Shown piece by piece: positions 1 to 5,003 of a stretch of 5,003 nucleotides of DNA. The position numbers were made by a program, and so were the translations under genes. Within the stretch, counting starts at the first letter, position 1, and each line of letters opens with the position of its first letter. Origin of the DNA: Bacteroidia bacterium (GTDB lineage Bacteria > Bacteroidota > Bacteroidia > JABDFU01); assembly GCA_020849195.1 (NCBI GenBank), contig JADLGT010000043.1:1-5003 (forward strand), written 5' to 3'. The notes under the pieces are model-generated. The model did no database searches, had not been told where the DNA came from, and was given only the letters and a program-made list of their open reading frames with translations.

Positions 1-201
1 AAACAACCTGTCTTGCACTTCAATCAAAATAGTTTTGTAGTTGTCTTTTATTGGCTGGTCGCGCAGCAAGCCAATCCACGAGTTCAACTCATCAACTGTA
101 CCATAGGCTTCAATGCGAACGTGGTGTTTAGGAACGCGGGTTCCGCCAATTAATGACGTTTGACCTTTGTCGCCGGTTTTGGTATATATTTTTATTGCCA
201 T
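1..201 (-). CDS. PduO-type ATP:cob(I)alamin adenosyltransferase, N-terminal part
   Basis: This enzyme transfers the 5'-deoxyadenosyl group of ATP to cob(I)alamin, making adenosylcobalamin in the cytoplasm. Only the first 67 residues are inside the window; the family is usually about 190 residues, so roughly two thirds lie beyond base 1. The visible part carries the family's N-terminal ATP-binding signature: TKTGDKGQTSL at residues 7-17, Gly19-Gly20, then RVPK at 22-25, and the block RIEAYGTVDELNS at 29-41. The ATG at 201-199 lies only 3 bp after the stop of the ABC ATPase gene, which implies cotranscription and probably translational coupling. No Shine-Dalgarno sequence is visible, as is normal in Bacteroidota. 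The family call is firm; the symbol is left empty because cobO, pduO, mmaB and cobA are used inconsistently for this family. The enzyme may serve salvage or supply a B12-dependent mutase; the window does not show which. Confidence 0.95.
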   Translation of the reverse strand, partial: MAIKIYTKTGDKGQTSLIGGTRVPKHHVRIEAYGTVDELNSWIGLLRDQPIKDNYKTILIEVQDRLF

Positions 202-204
202 AGG

Positions 205-921
205 TTAAACAGGTAAAATTACTGTGGAAGTAATTGTATTATTTTGTTTGTCTGATTCAATCAATCCGTCTTTCAGCCTCACTATTCGATGTGCATACAA
301 GGCAATGTCTTCCTCGTGTGTTACAAGAATAATTGTATTTCCGCGCCTATGAATATCCTGAAATAACCCCATAATTTCTATTGATGTTTTTGAGTCGAGG
401 TTTCCGGTTGGCTCGTCGGCTAAAATAATTGCAGGCTTGTTAACTAAAGCGCGTGCAATAGCTACACGTTGCTTTTGCCCCCCCGAAAGCTCGTTCGGCT
501 TGTGGTGCATCCTGTCGTGTAAACCAACCTGCTCCAATACCTCTTTGCCACGATCTTCGCGTTCGGCCTTAGGCATACCGGCATACACAAGTGGAAGGAT
601 TACGTTTTCGAGCGCAGAGTAACGGGGCATAAGGTTAAACGACTGAAATACAAATCCTATTTCTTTGTTGCGCACTTCGGCTAATTCGTTATCGCTCATC
701 TTAGAAACCGATAGGCCATTTAATATGTATTCGCCGTTGGAGGGAGTGTCGAGACAGCCCAACATATTCATTAAGGTTGATTTGCCCGAACCCGAGGGAC
801 CCATCAATGCCACATATTCATTTTTAGAAATGCCAACCGATACCGATCGCAGTGCATGAATGGTTTCGGAACCTACGCGGTAAGTACGGGCTATATTTTT
901 CAGTTCAATAATTGCTGACAT
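205..921 (-). CDS. ABC transporter ATP-binding protein, MacB/LolD type, no permease in window
   Basis: This is the cytoplasmic nucleotide-binding subunit of an ABC system, 238 residues, a normal length for the MacB/LolD/FtsE-like group. All motifs are present and intact: Walker [10 protein letters not shown] at 41-49, Q-loop Gln93 in VFQSFNL, signature LSGGQ at 145-149, Walker B IILADE at 165-170 with catalytic Glu170, D-loop NLDS at 174-177, and H-loop His202. The segment [15 protein letters not shown] at 55-69 and the ATR/NE stretch after it are typical of ATPases serving MacB-like or LolCE-like membrane partners that move lipoproteins, peptides or drugs at the cell envelope. No membrane subunit lies beside it. 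It follows the methyltransferase by 28 bp and precedes the cobalamin adenosyltransferase by 3 bp. The last 14 residues are a Thr/Asn-rich tail outside the conserved fold. Substrate is unknown; a role in cobalamin traffic is only suggested by the neighbour. Confidence 0.95.
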   Translation of the reverse strand: MSAIIELKNIARTYRVGSETIHALRSVSVGISKNEYVALMGPSGSGKSTLMNMLGCLDTPSNGEYILNGLSVSKMSDNELAEVRNKEIGFVFQSFNLMPRYSALENVILPLVYAGMPKAEREDRGKEVLEQVGLHDRMHHKPNELSGGQKQRVAIARALVNKPAIILADEPTGNLDSKTSIEIMGLFQDIHRRGNTIILVTHEEDIALYAHRIVRLKDGLIESDKQNNTITSTVILPV

Positions 922-949
922 AACTCAAAGATAATCAAAAGACATTTTT

Positions 950-1735
950 CTAAAACCTCAGCACAAAATGTTCTTTAGCCTGTTCGGTTTTAAAAAAAAC
1001 GAGACCCATAAAAAACAAATCAATGGTAATGGTAACACGCGGATGCTGTTTAATAGTTTGCCATGCCTCTTCCATTTCTTGCGACCAATGTATATCGTCG
1101 AAAACAAAAACCGAATTATTGTGTGCATAGTGCAGGCATTGTTCATAGTAGCTTAACGTAGGCGTTTTACGGTGATTACCATCGAAAAAAACAAAGTCGG
1201 CGCAATTTATTTTTTGTAGTTGAGCCGGCAATACTTTGTCGAAGTTTCCTATTATCAATTCAATATTTTCGACATTCAACAGTTTAAAATTTTCACGAGC
1301 CAAAGTGGCAATAGTTTCGCTGCCTTCAATGCTTATCACTTTTGTTTTGCTGTTGGCCATTGCCAAATACAGAGTTGAAATACCGAGTGAAGTGCCTAAC
1401 TCCAATATAGTTTTAGGCTGAAAATAATTGACTAACCTAAATAAAAGCTGTGCATATTTTGCCGGCTTAGCCGAATGGCGAACAATGTCTTTTACTTTTC
1501 GTGTATTCGTTTTTAAAACGGAAGAGCCTGCCCCAAAATCCTTTACCTCGATAGTGCGCTTATTGCCAAGCAGCATCGCCCGTAATTTTTCAATTGATCG
1601 GTAAGCATAAAACGATTTTTTATTTTGAATTACGGTAGTAAATAAAGCGAAGACAAACGGAGAATGTACATCGTGCTTTGTTTTAGCACGAAGTAAATAA
1701 ATTAAATACCGAGTTGCGTACTGAATACGACCCAT
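950..1735 (-). CDS. Class I SAM-dependent methyltransferase (O-methyltransferase-like)
   Basis: A 261-residue soluble protein with a Rossmann-type S-adenosylmethionine fold. Residues 1-50 are an N-terminal helical region with HSPFVF at 24-29, a block common in Bacteroidota homologues. Motif I, the glycine-rich SAM loop, is ILELGTSLGIS at 110-120; the acidic residue expected to hold the SAM ribose is Glu137 in VISIEGSE. Asp-containing FVFFDGNH at 181-188 is the motif IV region, and VFDDIHWS at 211-218 follows it. This arrangement resembles the Methyltransf_24 and catechol O-methyltransferase-like families, but no acceptor can be inferred. There is no signal peptide or membrane segment. It is the first gene of the minus-strand group, with 28 bp to the ABC ATPase and about 390 bp of upstream intergenic DNA. 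The ATG at 1735-1733 was chosen because the conserved N-terminal block starts soon after it. Methyltransferase class is confident; substrate is unknown. Confidence 0.88.
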   Translation of the reverse strand: MGRIQYATRYLIYLLRAKTKHDVHSPFVFALFTTVIQNKKSFYAYRSIEKLRAMLLGNKRTIEVKDFGAGSSVLKTNTRKVKDIVRHSAKPAKYAQLLFRLVNYFQPKTILELGTSLGISTLYLAMANSKTKVISIEGSETIATLARENFKLLNVENIELIIGNFDKVLPAQLQKINCADFVFFDGNHRKTPTLSYYEQCLHYAHNNSVFVFDDIHWSQEMEEAWQTIKQHPRVTITIDLFFMGLVFFKTEQAKEHFVLRF

Positions 1736-1739
1736 AGAG

Positions 1740-1747
1740 CGAAGGTA
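1740..1747 (-). promoter_or_regulatory. Possible Bacteroidota -7 element before the methyltransferase operon
   Basis: Read on the minus strand this octamer is TACCTTCG followed by C, one mismatch from the Bacteroidota primary sigma -7 consensus TAnnTTTG. It ends 4 bp before the methyltransferase ATG, so transcription would begin at or just inside the start codon, giving a leaderless or nearly leaderless message. No TTG-type -33 element is seen 19-23 bp upstream, so the assignment is weak. Confidence 0.25.
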
Positions 1748-1909
1748 GCTAAAAAGTGAGTGGAAGTCGATTTCCTGATGTTCAAGCTAATTGCATGTTT
1801 TGTGTGGTGCTTGGGCGATACCCGATCTGATAGCAGGTGTTTTTTCAGTTCGTGATTAAATTTCGTTTAACATTTTTTTCTTTTTTACTATCGACACATA
1901 GCTTCGTAG

Positions 1910-1927
1910 GACGATTATGCAATCGTC
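1910..1927. repeat. Inverted repeat, 7-bp arms
   Basis: GACGATT at 1910-1916 is perfectly complementary to AATCGTC at 1921-1927 around a 4-base loop, ATGC. There is no following T-run on either strand, so it does not look like a terminator. It may be a protein-binding palindrome or chance. Confidence 0.5.
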
Positions 1928-1998
1928 GAATACATCTGTCTCGGCTAAACACATTATTTGCAAAACGATAATAAACCTTTGTCGCTTTAGGAAGTCTA

Positions 1999-2016
1999 AT
2001 CCAATTATTATTGGAT
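1999..2016. repeat. Inverted repeat, 7-bp arms, upstream of serine hydrolase gene
   Basis: ATCCAAT at 1999-2005 pairs perfectly with ATTGGAT at 2010-2016 around TATT. It lies 7 bp before the TACCTTCG octamer at 2024-2031, that is, between where a -33 and -7 element would be. If that octamer is a promoter, this is placed like an operator. Binding protein unknown. Confidence 0.5.
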
Positions 2017-2023
2017 AACTAAT

Positions 2024-2031
2024 TACCTTCG
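2024..2031 (+). promoter_or_regulatory. Possible -7 element for the serine hydrolase gene
   Basis: TACCTTCG differs at one base from the Bacteroidota -7 consensus TAnnTTTG and is the same octamer seen on the minus strand before the methyltransferase gene. No TTG -33 element is found at the usual distance. It would give a leader of roughly 90 nt that begins just before the stem-loop at 2042-2093. Confidence 0.2.
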
Positions 2032-2041
2032 AACCCTTGGT

Positions 2042-2093
2042 CGTTTTGTTTGCGTGGCACAATGATAGTTTGCCTGCCACAGAGAACAAAGCG
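2042..2093. repeat. Large imperfect stem-loop before the serine hydrolase gene
   Basis: Two paired segments are stacked. The outer stem pairs CGTTTTGTT (2042-2050) with AACAAAGCG (2085-2093), nine pairs including one G-T wobble. An internal loop (TGC against AGAG) separates it from the inner stem GTGGCA (2054-2059) with TGCCAC (2075-2080), closed by a 15-base loop. It ends 32 bp before the downstream ATG and has no T-run. It could be a 5'-leader RNA structure, a dispersed palindromic repeat, or a remnant of a miniature element; the pairing is seen, the role is not. Confidence 0.55.
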
Positions 2094-2125
2094 CAGTACA
2101 AACGAATCAATAAAAACGTAAACAA

Positions 2126-3421
2126 ATGAAGAGATATTTTATTTTGGTATTAATAGCAATTGGTATTAATGTAAAATCGCAAACTATTTATTTCCCTTCC
2201 ACTTCCGACACAACATGGGATGTAATTTCACCTCAAAGCCTTAATTGGTGCGAAGAAAGAATAGATTCGCTCTATAATTATTTGCAAATTAAAAACACTA
2301 AATCGTTTATTCTCTTAAAAGATGGGAAAATAGTGCTTGAGAAATATTTTGGAACCTATTCCAAAGACTCCGTTCATTATTGGGCATCAGCCGGAAAAAG
2401 TCTTACCGGTTTTTTAGCAGGTGTTGCACAACAAAAAGGGTTAATTGACATAAATAACAAGGTGTCACAATATATTGGCAGTGGATGGACTTCGGCACCT
2501 CTTGCAAAAGAAAATTTAATAACTGTAAAGAACTTGTTGACAATGACTAGCGGCTTAGACGAATCTCCTCCACTGCCATGTTCTTCCGATGATACAGCAA
2601 AAGCATGTTTAAATTATTTGGTTGATGCCGGTACACGTTGGGCCTATCATTCGGGAGCATATAAAAAATTACAGAGTGTAATAAGTATTCCTGCCGGAAT
2701 GAGTTATAATCAAGTGACTGATAATTGGCTCGAGTCGCATATTGGCATGAACGGCTTGTGGTTTCAGCAAGTTTATTATAGCAAGGCTAGAGACATGGCT
2801 CGTTTTGGCTTACTTATTTTGAATAAAGGAATTTGGAACACCGATACCATTTTGAAAGATTCGGTGTATTTTAAAAACATGACCAATACATCGCAAACGT
2901 TTAATAAATCATACGGCTACTTGTGGTGGCTAAATGGCAAACCAACGTACATGAATCCGGGCATTCAATTAGTTTTAACCGGACCGCTTGTTCCAAACTG
3001 TCCGCCCGATATGTTTGCAGGCTTAGGCAAAAATGATCAGAAAATTTATGTAGTGCCCAGTACAAATATGGTTGTTATACGACAAGGCAATTCGGCTGAT
3101 GGCGTTACTTTTGCGCTTTCTACTTTTGATAATAAACTTTGGGATTATATCAACAAATTAGTTTGTGTTACTACCGGGGTTAATGAAAAGGATAAAGCAG
3201 AACCATTTTCTTTTTATCCGAACCCTGCCGACGAAACAATAAATATTAATACAAATGTACCTATTCGAGCCCTTAGGCTAAGTAATTGTTTAGGGCAGTT
3301 AGTTGAAGTGAATTATGCAAATAATAAAATAGATGTTTCTAATTTGCAAAAAGGATTTTATTTTATAACTATTACAACATCAACGGATGCAAATTATACA
3401 AAGAAGATAGTAATCAATTAA
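2126..3421 (+). CDS. Secreted beta-lactamase-fold serine hydrolase with T9SS type A sorting domain
   Basis: A 431-residue exported protein in three parts. Residues 1-18 form a Sec signal peptide (MKR, then hydrophobic ILVLIAIGI, likely cleaved after Ser18). Residues about 35-345 are a class C beta-lactamase-related (PF00144) hydrolase domain: nucleophile Ser88 and Lys91 in the SxxK motif SAGK, LLTMTSGLD at 137-145, and RWAYHSGAY at 171-179 giving Tyr174 of the YxN-like motif. GYLWWLNGK at 264-272 and GLGKNDQKIYVVP at 299-311 fill the usual late-domain positions. Residues 363-431 are a C-terminal T9SS type A domain, with YPNPADE at 364-370 and a terminal KKIVIN. The protein is therefore expected at the cell surface or outside. 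Relatives include esterases, DD-peptidases and amidohydrolases, so the substrate is open; annotation as an antibiotic beta-lactamase is not supported. The ATG follows an A-rich leader without Shine-Dalgarno sequence. The gene stands alone. Confidence 0.93.
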   Translation: MKRYFILVLIAIGINVKSQTIYFPSTSDTTWDVISPQSLNWCEERIDSLYNYLQIKNTKSFILLKDGKIVLEKYFGTYSKDSVHYWASAGKSLTGFLAGVAQQKGLIDINNKVSQYIGSGWTSAPLAKENLITVKNLLTMTSGLDESPPLPCSSDDTAKACLNYLVDAGTRWAYHSGAYKKLQSVISIPAGMSYNQVTDNWLESHIGMNGLWFQQVYYSKARDMARFGLLILNKGIWNTDTILKDSVYFKNMTNTSQTFNKSYGYLWWLNGKPTYMNPGIQLVLTGPLVPNCPPDMFAGLGKNDQKIYVVPSTNMVVIRQGNSADGVTFALSTFDNKLWDYINKLVCVTTGVNEKDKAEPFSFYPNPADETININTNVPIRALRLSNCLGQLVEVNYANNKIDVSNLQKGFYFITITTSTDANYTKKIVIN

Positions 3422-3457
3422 TCAGAGATTACTTGTAATCGTTTAGACTTAATCTGA
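3422..3457 (+). repeat. Inverted-repeat structure directly after the serine hydrolase stop codon
   Basis: TCAGA (3422-3426) pairs with TCTGA (3453-3457), enclosing a palindrome GATTAC (3427-3432) and GTAATC (3435-3440). It begins at the base after the stop codon, so it could stabilise or end the message, but there is no T-run after it and a standard intrinsic terminator is not supported. Bases 3442-3457 also resemble the operator-like site at 3721-3743. Confidence 0.35.
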
Positions 3458-3592
3458 CCATCAAGATAAGCTGTCAAGTTCGAAAAACAATATTGTAAGA
3501 CAAACCAAGCCCATACTTTCTTCATTTTTTTCACTGATCTTGTAATAGTAGTGAAACACGAAATGTGACAATCTTTTGGCGTAACATCCCAT

Positions 3593-3679
3593 CCTGCGAC
3601 AGGCAGAAGGGTTCACCCCGTTGAACAGTTAGTTCTACTGACCTTTGTGGAGATTTTTTAAACTCAACTGCAAAATCTC
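3593..3679. repeat. Cluster of short hairpins, possible structured RNA or decayed element
   Basis: Three perfect inverted repeats follow one another: CCTG/CAGG around CGA (3593-3603), GTTCA/TGAAC around CCCCGT (3611-3626), and GAGATTTT (3650-3657) with AAAATCTC (3672-3679) around 14 bases. The first two sit in DNA visibly richer in G and C than the rest of the spacer. This could be a palindromic dispersed repeat, a small RNA, or chance in a non-coding stretch. Confidence 0.35.
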
Positions 3680-3720
3680 GATCTTCCTACGCTTAGTTAA
3701 AAAATACCCTATTTGAGGCA

Positions 3721-3743
3721 TTGTTTAGAATTAGTCTAAACAA
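3721..3743. promoter_or_regulatory. Candidate metalloregulator operator before the di-heme cytochrome gene
   Basis: TTGTTTAGA at 3721-3729 is perfectly complementary to TCTAAACAA at 3735-3743, with spacer ATTAG. The internal TTAGTCTAA (3731-3739) matches the core TTAGSCTAA of the IdeR/DtxR consensus at 8 of 9 positions, although the half-site spacing of the whole palindrome differs by one base. It ends 40 bp before the ATG and covers the zone where a -33 element would lie for the possible -7 box at 3755-3762. A DtxR, IdeR or MntR-like repressor is the inferred binder; another dimeric regulator is possible. Confidence 0.5.
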
Positions 3744-3754
3744 CATTTTTTGCA

Positions 3755-3762
3755 TACATTAG
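3755..3762 (+). promoter_or_regulatory. Possible -7 element for the di-heme cytochrome gene
   Basis: TACATTAG has one mismatch to the Bacteroidota -7 consensus TAnnTTTG and lies 21 bp before the ATG. No TTG is present 19-21 bp upstream; that zone is occupied by the palindrome. The placement fits a short leader and repression by a bound regulator, but the motif alone is weak. Confidence 0.25.
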
Positions 3763-3783
3763 TCGCCAATTTCACTACCTCTT

Positions 3784-5003
3784 ATGGAGAACAAATTTCT
3801 ACTGTTTTTATTTTCCTCTTCAAGTCTTTTTGTAGTATTTGAAGCTTGTACTAAACTTGAACCTAAAGCTCCTGAGGCGGACTCTATATTGGACGCTCCG
3901 CTCGATGGGTTAACATACAGCCAAAATCGTTTGTTTAATGCAGGCGATGAAGAGTTTGATGAAGTCTATATAACCGAAACCGGCTTAGGACCTCTTTTTG
4001 TTTCTAACTCTTGCGTTAGTTGCCATTCCGGCGATAATCGAGGACATCTGTTTACCATTTTAACACGCTTCGGACAAAACGATACGAATGGAAATAAATT
4101 CATGTCATTCGGTGCTCCTCAAATTCAAAATCGTGCACTACCCGGTCATGCACCCGAACAACTGCCCGATACAGCAACTTCGTCTAAATTTACTGCACCC
4201 ATTGTTGCAGGAGTTGGGTTTTTAGAACTTGTATCCGATGCCGATATTCTTTCCATGGCAGACCCGAATGATGCTAACGGCGATGGCGTTTCCGGCGTAC
4301 CTAATTGGAATAAAATTCCTGATTTTGTTGTTCCATCCCCAAATGCAACAACACAAAATGGAAAATATATTTGCCGATTTGGAAGAAAGGCAAGCACCTA
4401 TAATTTACATCAACAAACGGTAACTGCATTTAATCAGGACATGGGCATTACAACTACCTACATGTCGCAAAATCCATTTAACTATAAAGAAGGTTTAGCC
4501 CCTGTTGCAACAGCCGATCCTGACATAACCGATCAAAGTGTAAATGCTGTTGTTTTTTATTTGAAAACATTACGCACTCCTTTGCAACGAAATCAATCGG
4601 ATGCCGAGGTAATAAACGGAAAAACTATTTTTATACAAACCGGTTGCGAAAACTGCCATAAGCAAACATTACAAACCGGTTACTCTCCTGTTGAAGCGCT
4701 TTCCAATAAAACATTTCACCCCTTTACCGATTTATTGCTTCACGATATGGGACCTGCATTAGATGACCACTATACAGAAGGAAGTGCACAAACTTTTGAA
4801 TGGAGAACTACTCCACTTTGGGGCTTAGGACTTGCTCCAAGCTCGCAGGGCGGGCAATATTTTTTGATGCACGATGGCAGGGCACATAGCATAGAAGAAG
4901 CTATTGCGCTACATGGTGGCGAAGCTGCCGCAAGTGTAACTAAGTTCAATAATCTTTCTCAAGGCGAGAGAGCCGCACTAATCAAATTTTTAAAATCGCT
5001 TTA
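3784..5003 (+). CDS. Di-heme c-type cytochrome, DUF1111/DHOR family (putative thiol oxidoreductase/peroxidase), reaches window edge
   Basis: An exported two-heme protein of the DUF1111/DHOR family (PF06537, COG3488), related to the MauG/di-heme peroxidase superfamily; its reaction is unproven. There are 406 codons in the window, ending FLKSL, followed by TA. The family usually ends at this point, so the stop probably lies at 5002-5004. Residues 1-21 are a hydrophobic signal followed by Cys22, a possible lipidation site, though the lipobox FEAC is atypical. Heme-binding motifs are CVSCH at 77-81 and CENCH at 288-292. Other family blocks are DPNDANGDGVSG at 160-171 (a calcium-loop-like motif), YLKTLRTP at 259-266, LLLHDMGPALDD at 317-328, EWRTTPLWGLG at 339-349 and HDGRAHSIEEAIALHGGEA at 363-381. 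It should act in the periplasm or on a membrane, with hemes attached by cytochrome c maturation proteins. The family often lies beside IrpA/imelysin iron-regulated genes; none is visible before the window ends. A metalloregulator-like palindrome precedes it. Confidence 0.92.
   Translation, partial: MENKFLLFLFSSSSLFVVFEACTKLEPKAPEADSILDAPLDGLTYSQNRLFNAGDEEFDEVYITETGLGPLFVSNSCVSCHSGDNRGHLFTILTRFGQNDTNGNKFMSFGAPQIQNRALPGHAPEQLPDTATSSKFTAPIVAGVGFLELVSDADILSMADPNDANGDGVSGVPNWNKIPDFVVPSPNATTQNGKYICRFGRKASTYNLHQQTVTAFNQDMGITTTYMSQNPFNYKEGLAPVATADPDITDQSVNAVVFYLKTLRTPLQRNQSDAEVINGKTIFIQTGCENCHKQTLQTGYSPVEALSNKTFHPFTDLLLHDMGPALDDHYTEGSAQTFEWRTTPLWGLGLAPSSQGGQYFLMHDGRAHSIEEAIALHGGEAAASVTKFNNLSQGERAALIKFLKSL

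Larger units (their letters stand above)
1736..2125. other. Divergent intergenic region, no convincing gene
   Basis: This 390-bp stretch separates the minus-strand operon from the plus-strand serine hydrolase gene and should hold promoters for both. The only open frame of note is 89 codons on the minus strand (2125-1856). It has low-complexity residues, no recognisable domain and a start adjoining the neighbouring gene's start, and it is treated as non-coding. Bases 1736-1900 show no strong structure. The right half holds three inverted repeats, listed separately at 1910-1927, 1999-2016 and 2042-2093. Confidence 0.7.
3422..3783. other. Intergenic region rich in inverted repeats, no convincing gene
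   Basis: This 362-bp stretch between the serine hydrolase and di-heme cytochrome genes contains no recognisable gene. Besides the structures listed separately at 3422-3457, 3593-3679 and 3721-3743, it holds TTTCACT (3529-3535) pairing with AGTGAAA (3550-3556) around a 14-base loop. A minus-strand frame is open from 3612 to a stop at 3420-3418, with an internal ATG at 3525-3523 that would give 35 residues beginning MKKVWAWF. It matches no family I know. Confidence 0.65.

Noticed and set aside
437..859. Two plus-strand open frames of about 60 codons (437-622 and 665-859)
   Set aside because: They are antisense to the intact ABC ATPase gene, whose motifs explain the sequence.
958..1421. Open frames of about 60 codons at 958-1146 (minus), 968-1156 and 1236-1421 (plus)
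   Set aside because: All overlap the methyltransferase gene in other frames, and none has a domain.
1806..1845. Possible terminator ending in six T bases (1840-1845)
   Set aside because: The bases before the T-run do not form a stable GC-rich stem next to it, and no plus-strand gene ends there.
1958..1981. TTTG followed by AACCTTTG, resembling a Bacteroidota promoter
   Set aside because: The spacing is about 13 bp instead of 19-23, and the -7 box lacks its first T.
1856..2125. 89-codon minus-strand open frame in the divergent spacer
   Set aside because: It has no recognisable domain, runs through three inverted repeats, and its start abuts the start of the well-supported plus-strand hydrolase gene. 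It reads like chance non-coding DNA.
2126..3100. Reading the serine hydrolase as an antibiotic-resistance beta-lactamase
   Set aside because: The SxxK fold is shared by esterases and peptidases, the other two active-site motifs are non-standard, and the T9SS tail and neighbours give no resistance context.
4146..4423. Open frames at 4146-4397 (minus) and 4229-4423 (plus)
   Set aside because: Both lie inside the di-heme cytochrome gene, which is continuous from 3784 to the window edge with conserved motifs on both sides.

Overview
The window reads as chromosome from a member of the Bacteroidota. The 2126-3421 product ends in a type IX secretion (T9SS) type A sorting domain, coding starts lack Shine-Dalgarno sequences and have A-rich leaders, the DNA is AT-rich, and the protein families match that phylum. 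I cannot place it below phylum. I see no tRNA, rRNA, CRISPR array, phage gene or intact insertion sequence.

Left part (1-1735, all minus strand): a compact probable operon read right to left. It holds a class I SAM-dependent methyltransferase (1735-950), an orphan MacB/LolD-type ABC ATPase (921-205), and the N-terminal third of a PduO-type ATP:cob(I)alamin adenosyltransferase (201 to beyond base 1). The spacers are 28 bp and 3 bp, so the last two genes are probably translationally coupled. No permease for the ATPase is present.

Middle (1736-2125): a divergent 390-bp intergenic region with no convincing gene but three inverted repeats. The largest is an imperfect stem-loop of about 52 nt shortly before the next gene.

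Right part (plus strand): a secreted beta-lactamase-fold serine hydrolase with a T9SS tail (2126-3421); a 362-bp intergenic region rich in inverted repeats (3422-3783); then a di-heme DUF1111/DHOR-family cytochrome (3784-5003) that reaches the right edge and is probably one base short of its stop codon. A perfect 9-bp inverted repeat with a 5-bp spacer lies 40 bp before this cytochrome gene. It resembles DtxR/IdeR/MntR-type metalloregulator operators, which fits the known association of this family with iron-regulated IrpA/imelysin loci.

Nothing here clearly proves a new system. The strongest leads are the possible metal-responsive operator before the di-heme gene and the methyltransferase/ATPase/cobalamin adenosyltransferase grouping. 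The structured intergenic DNA may be repeat family, regulatory RNA or decayed sequence.
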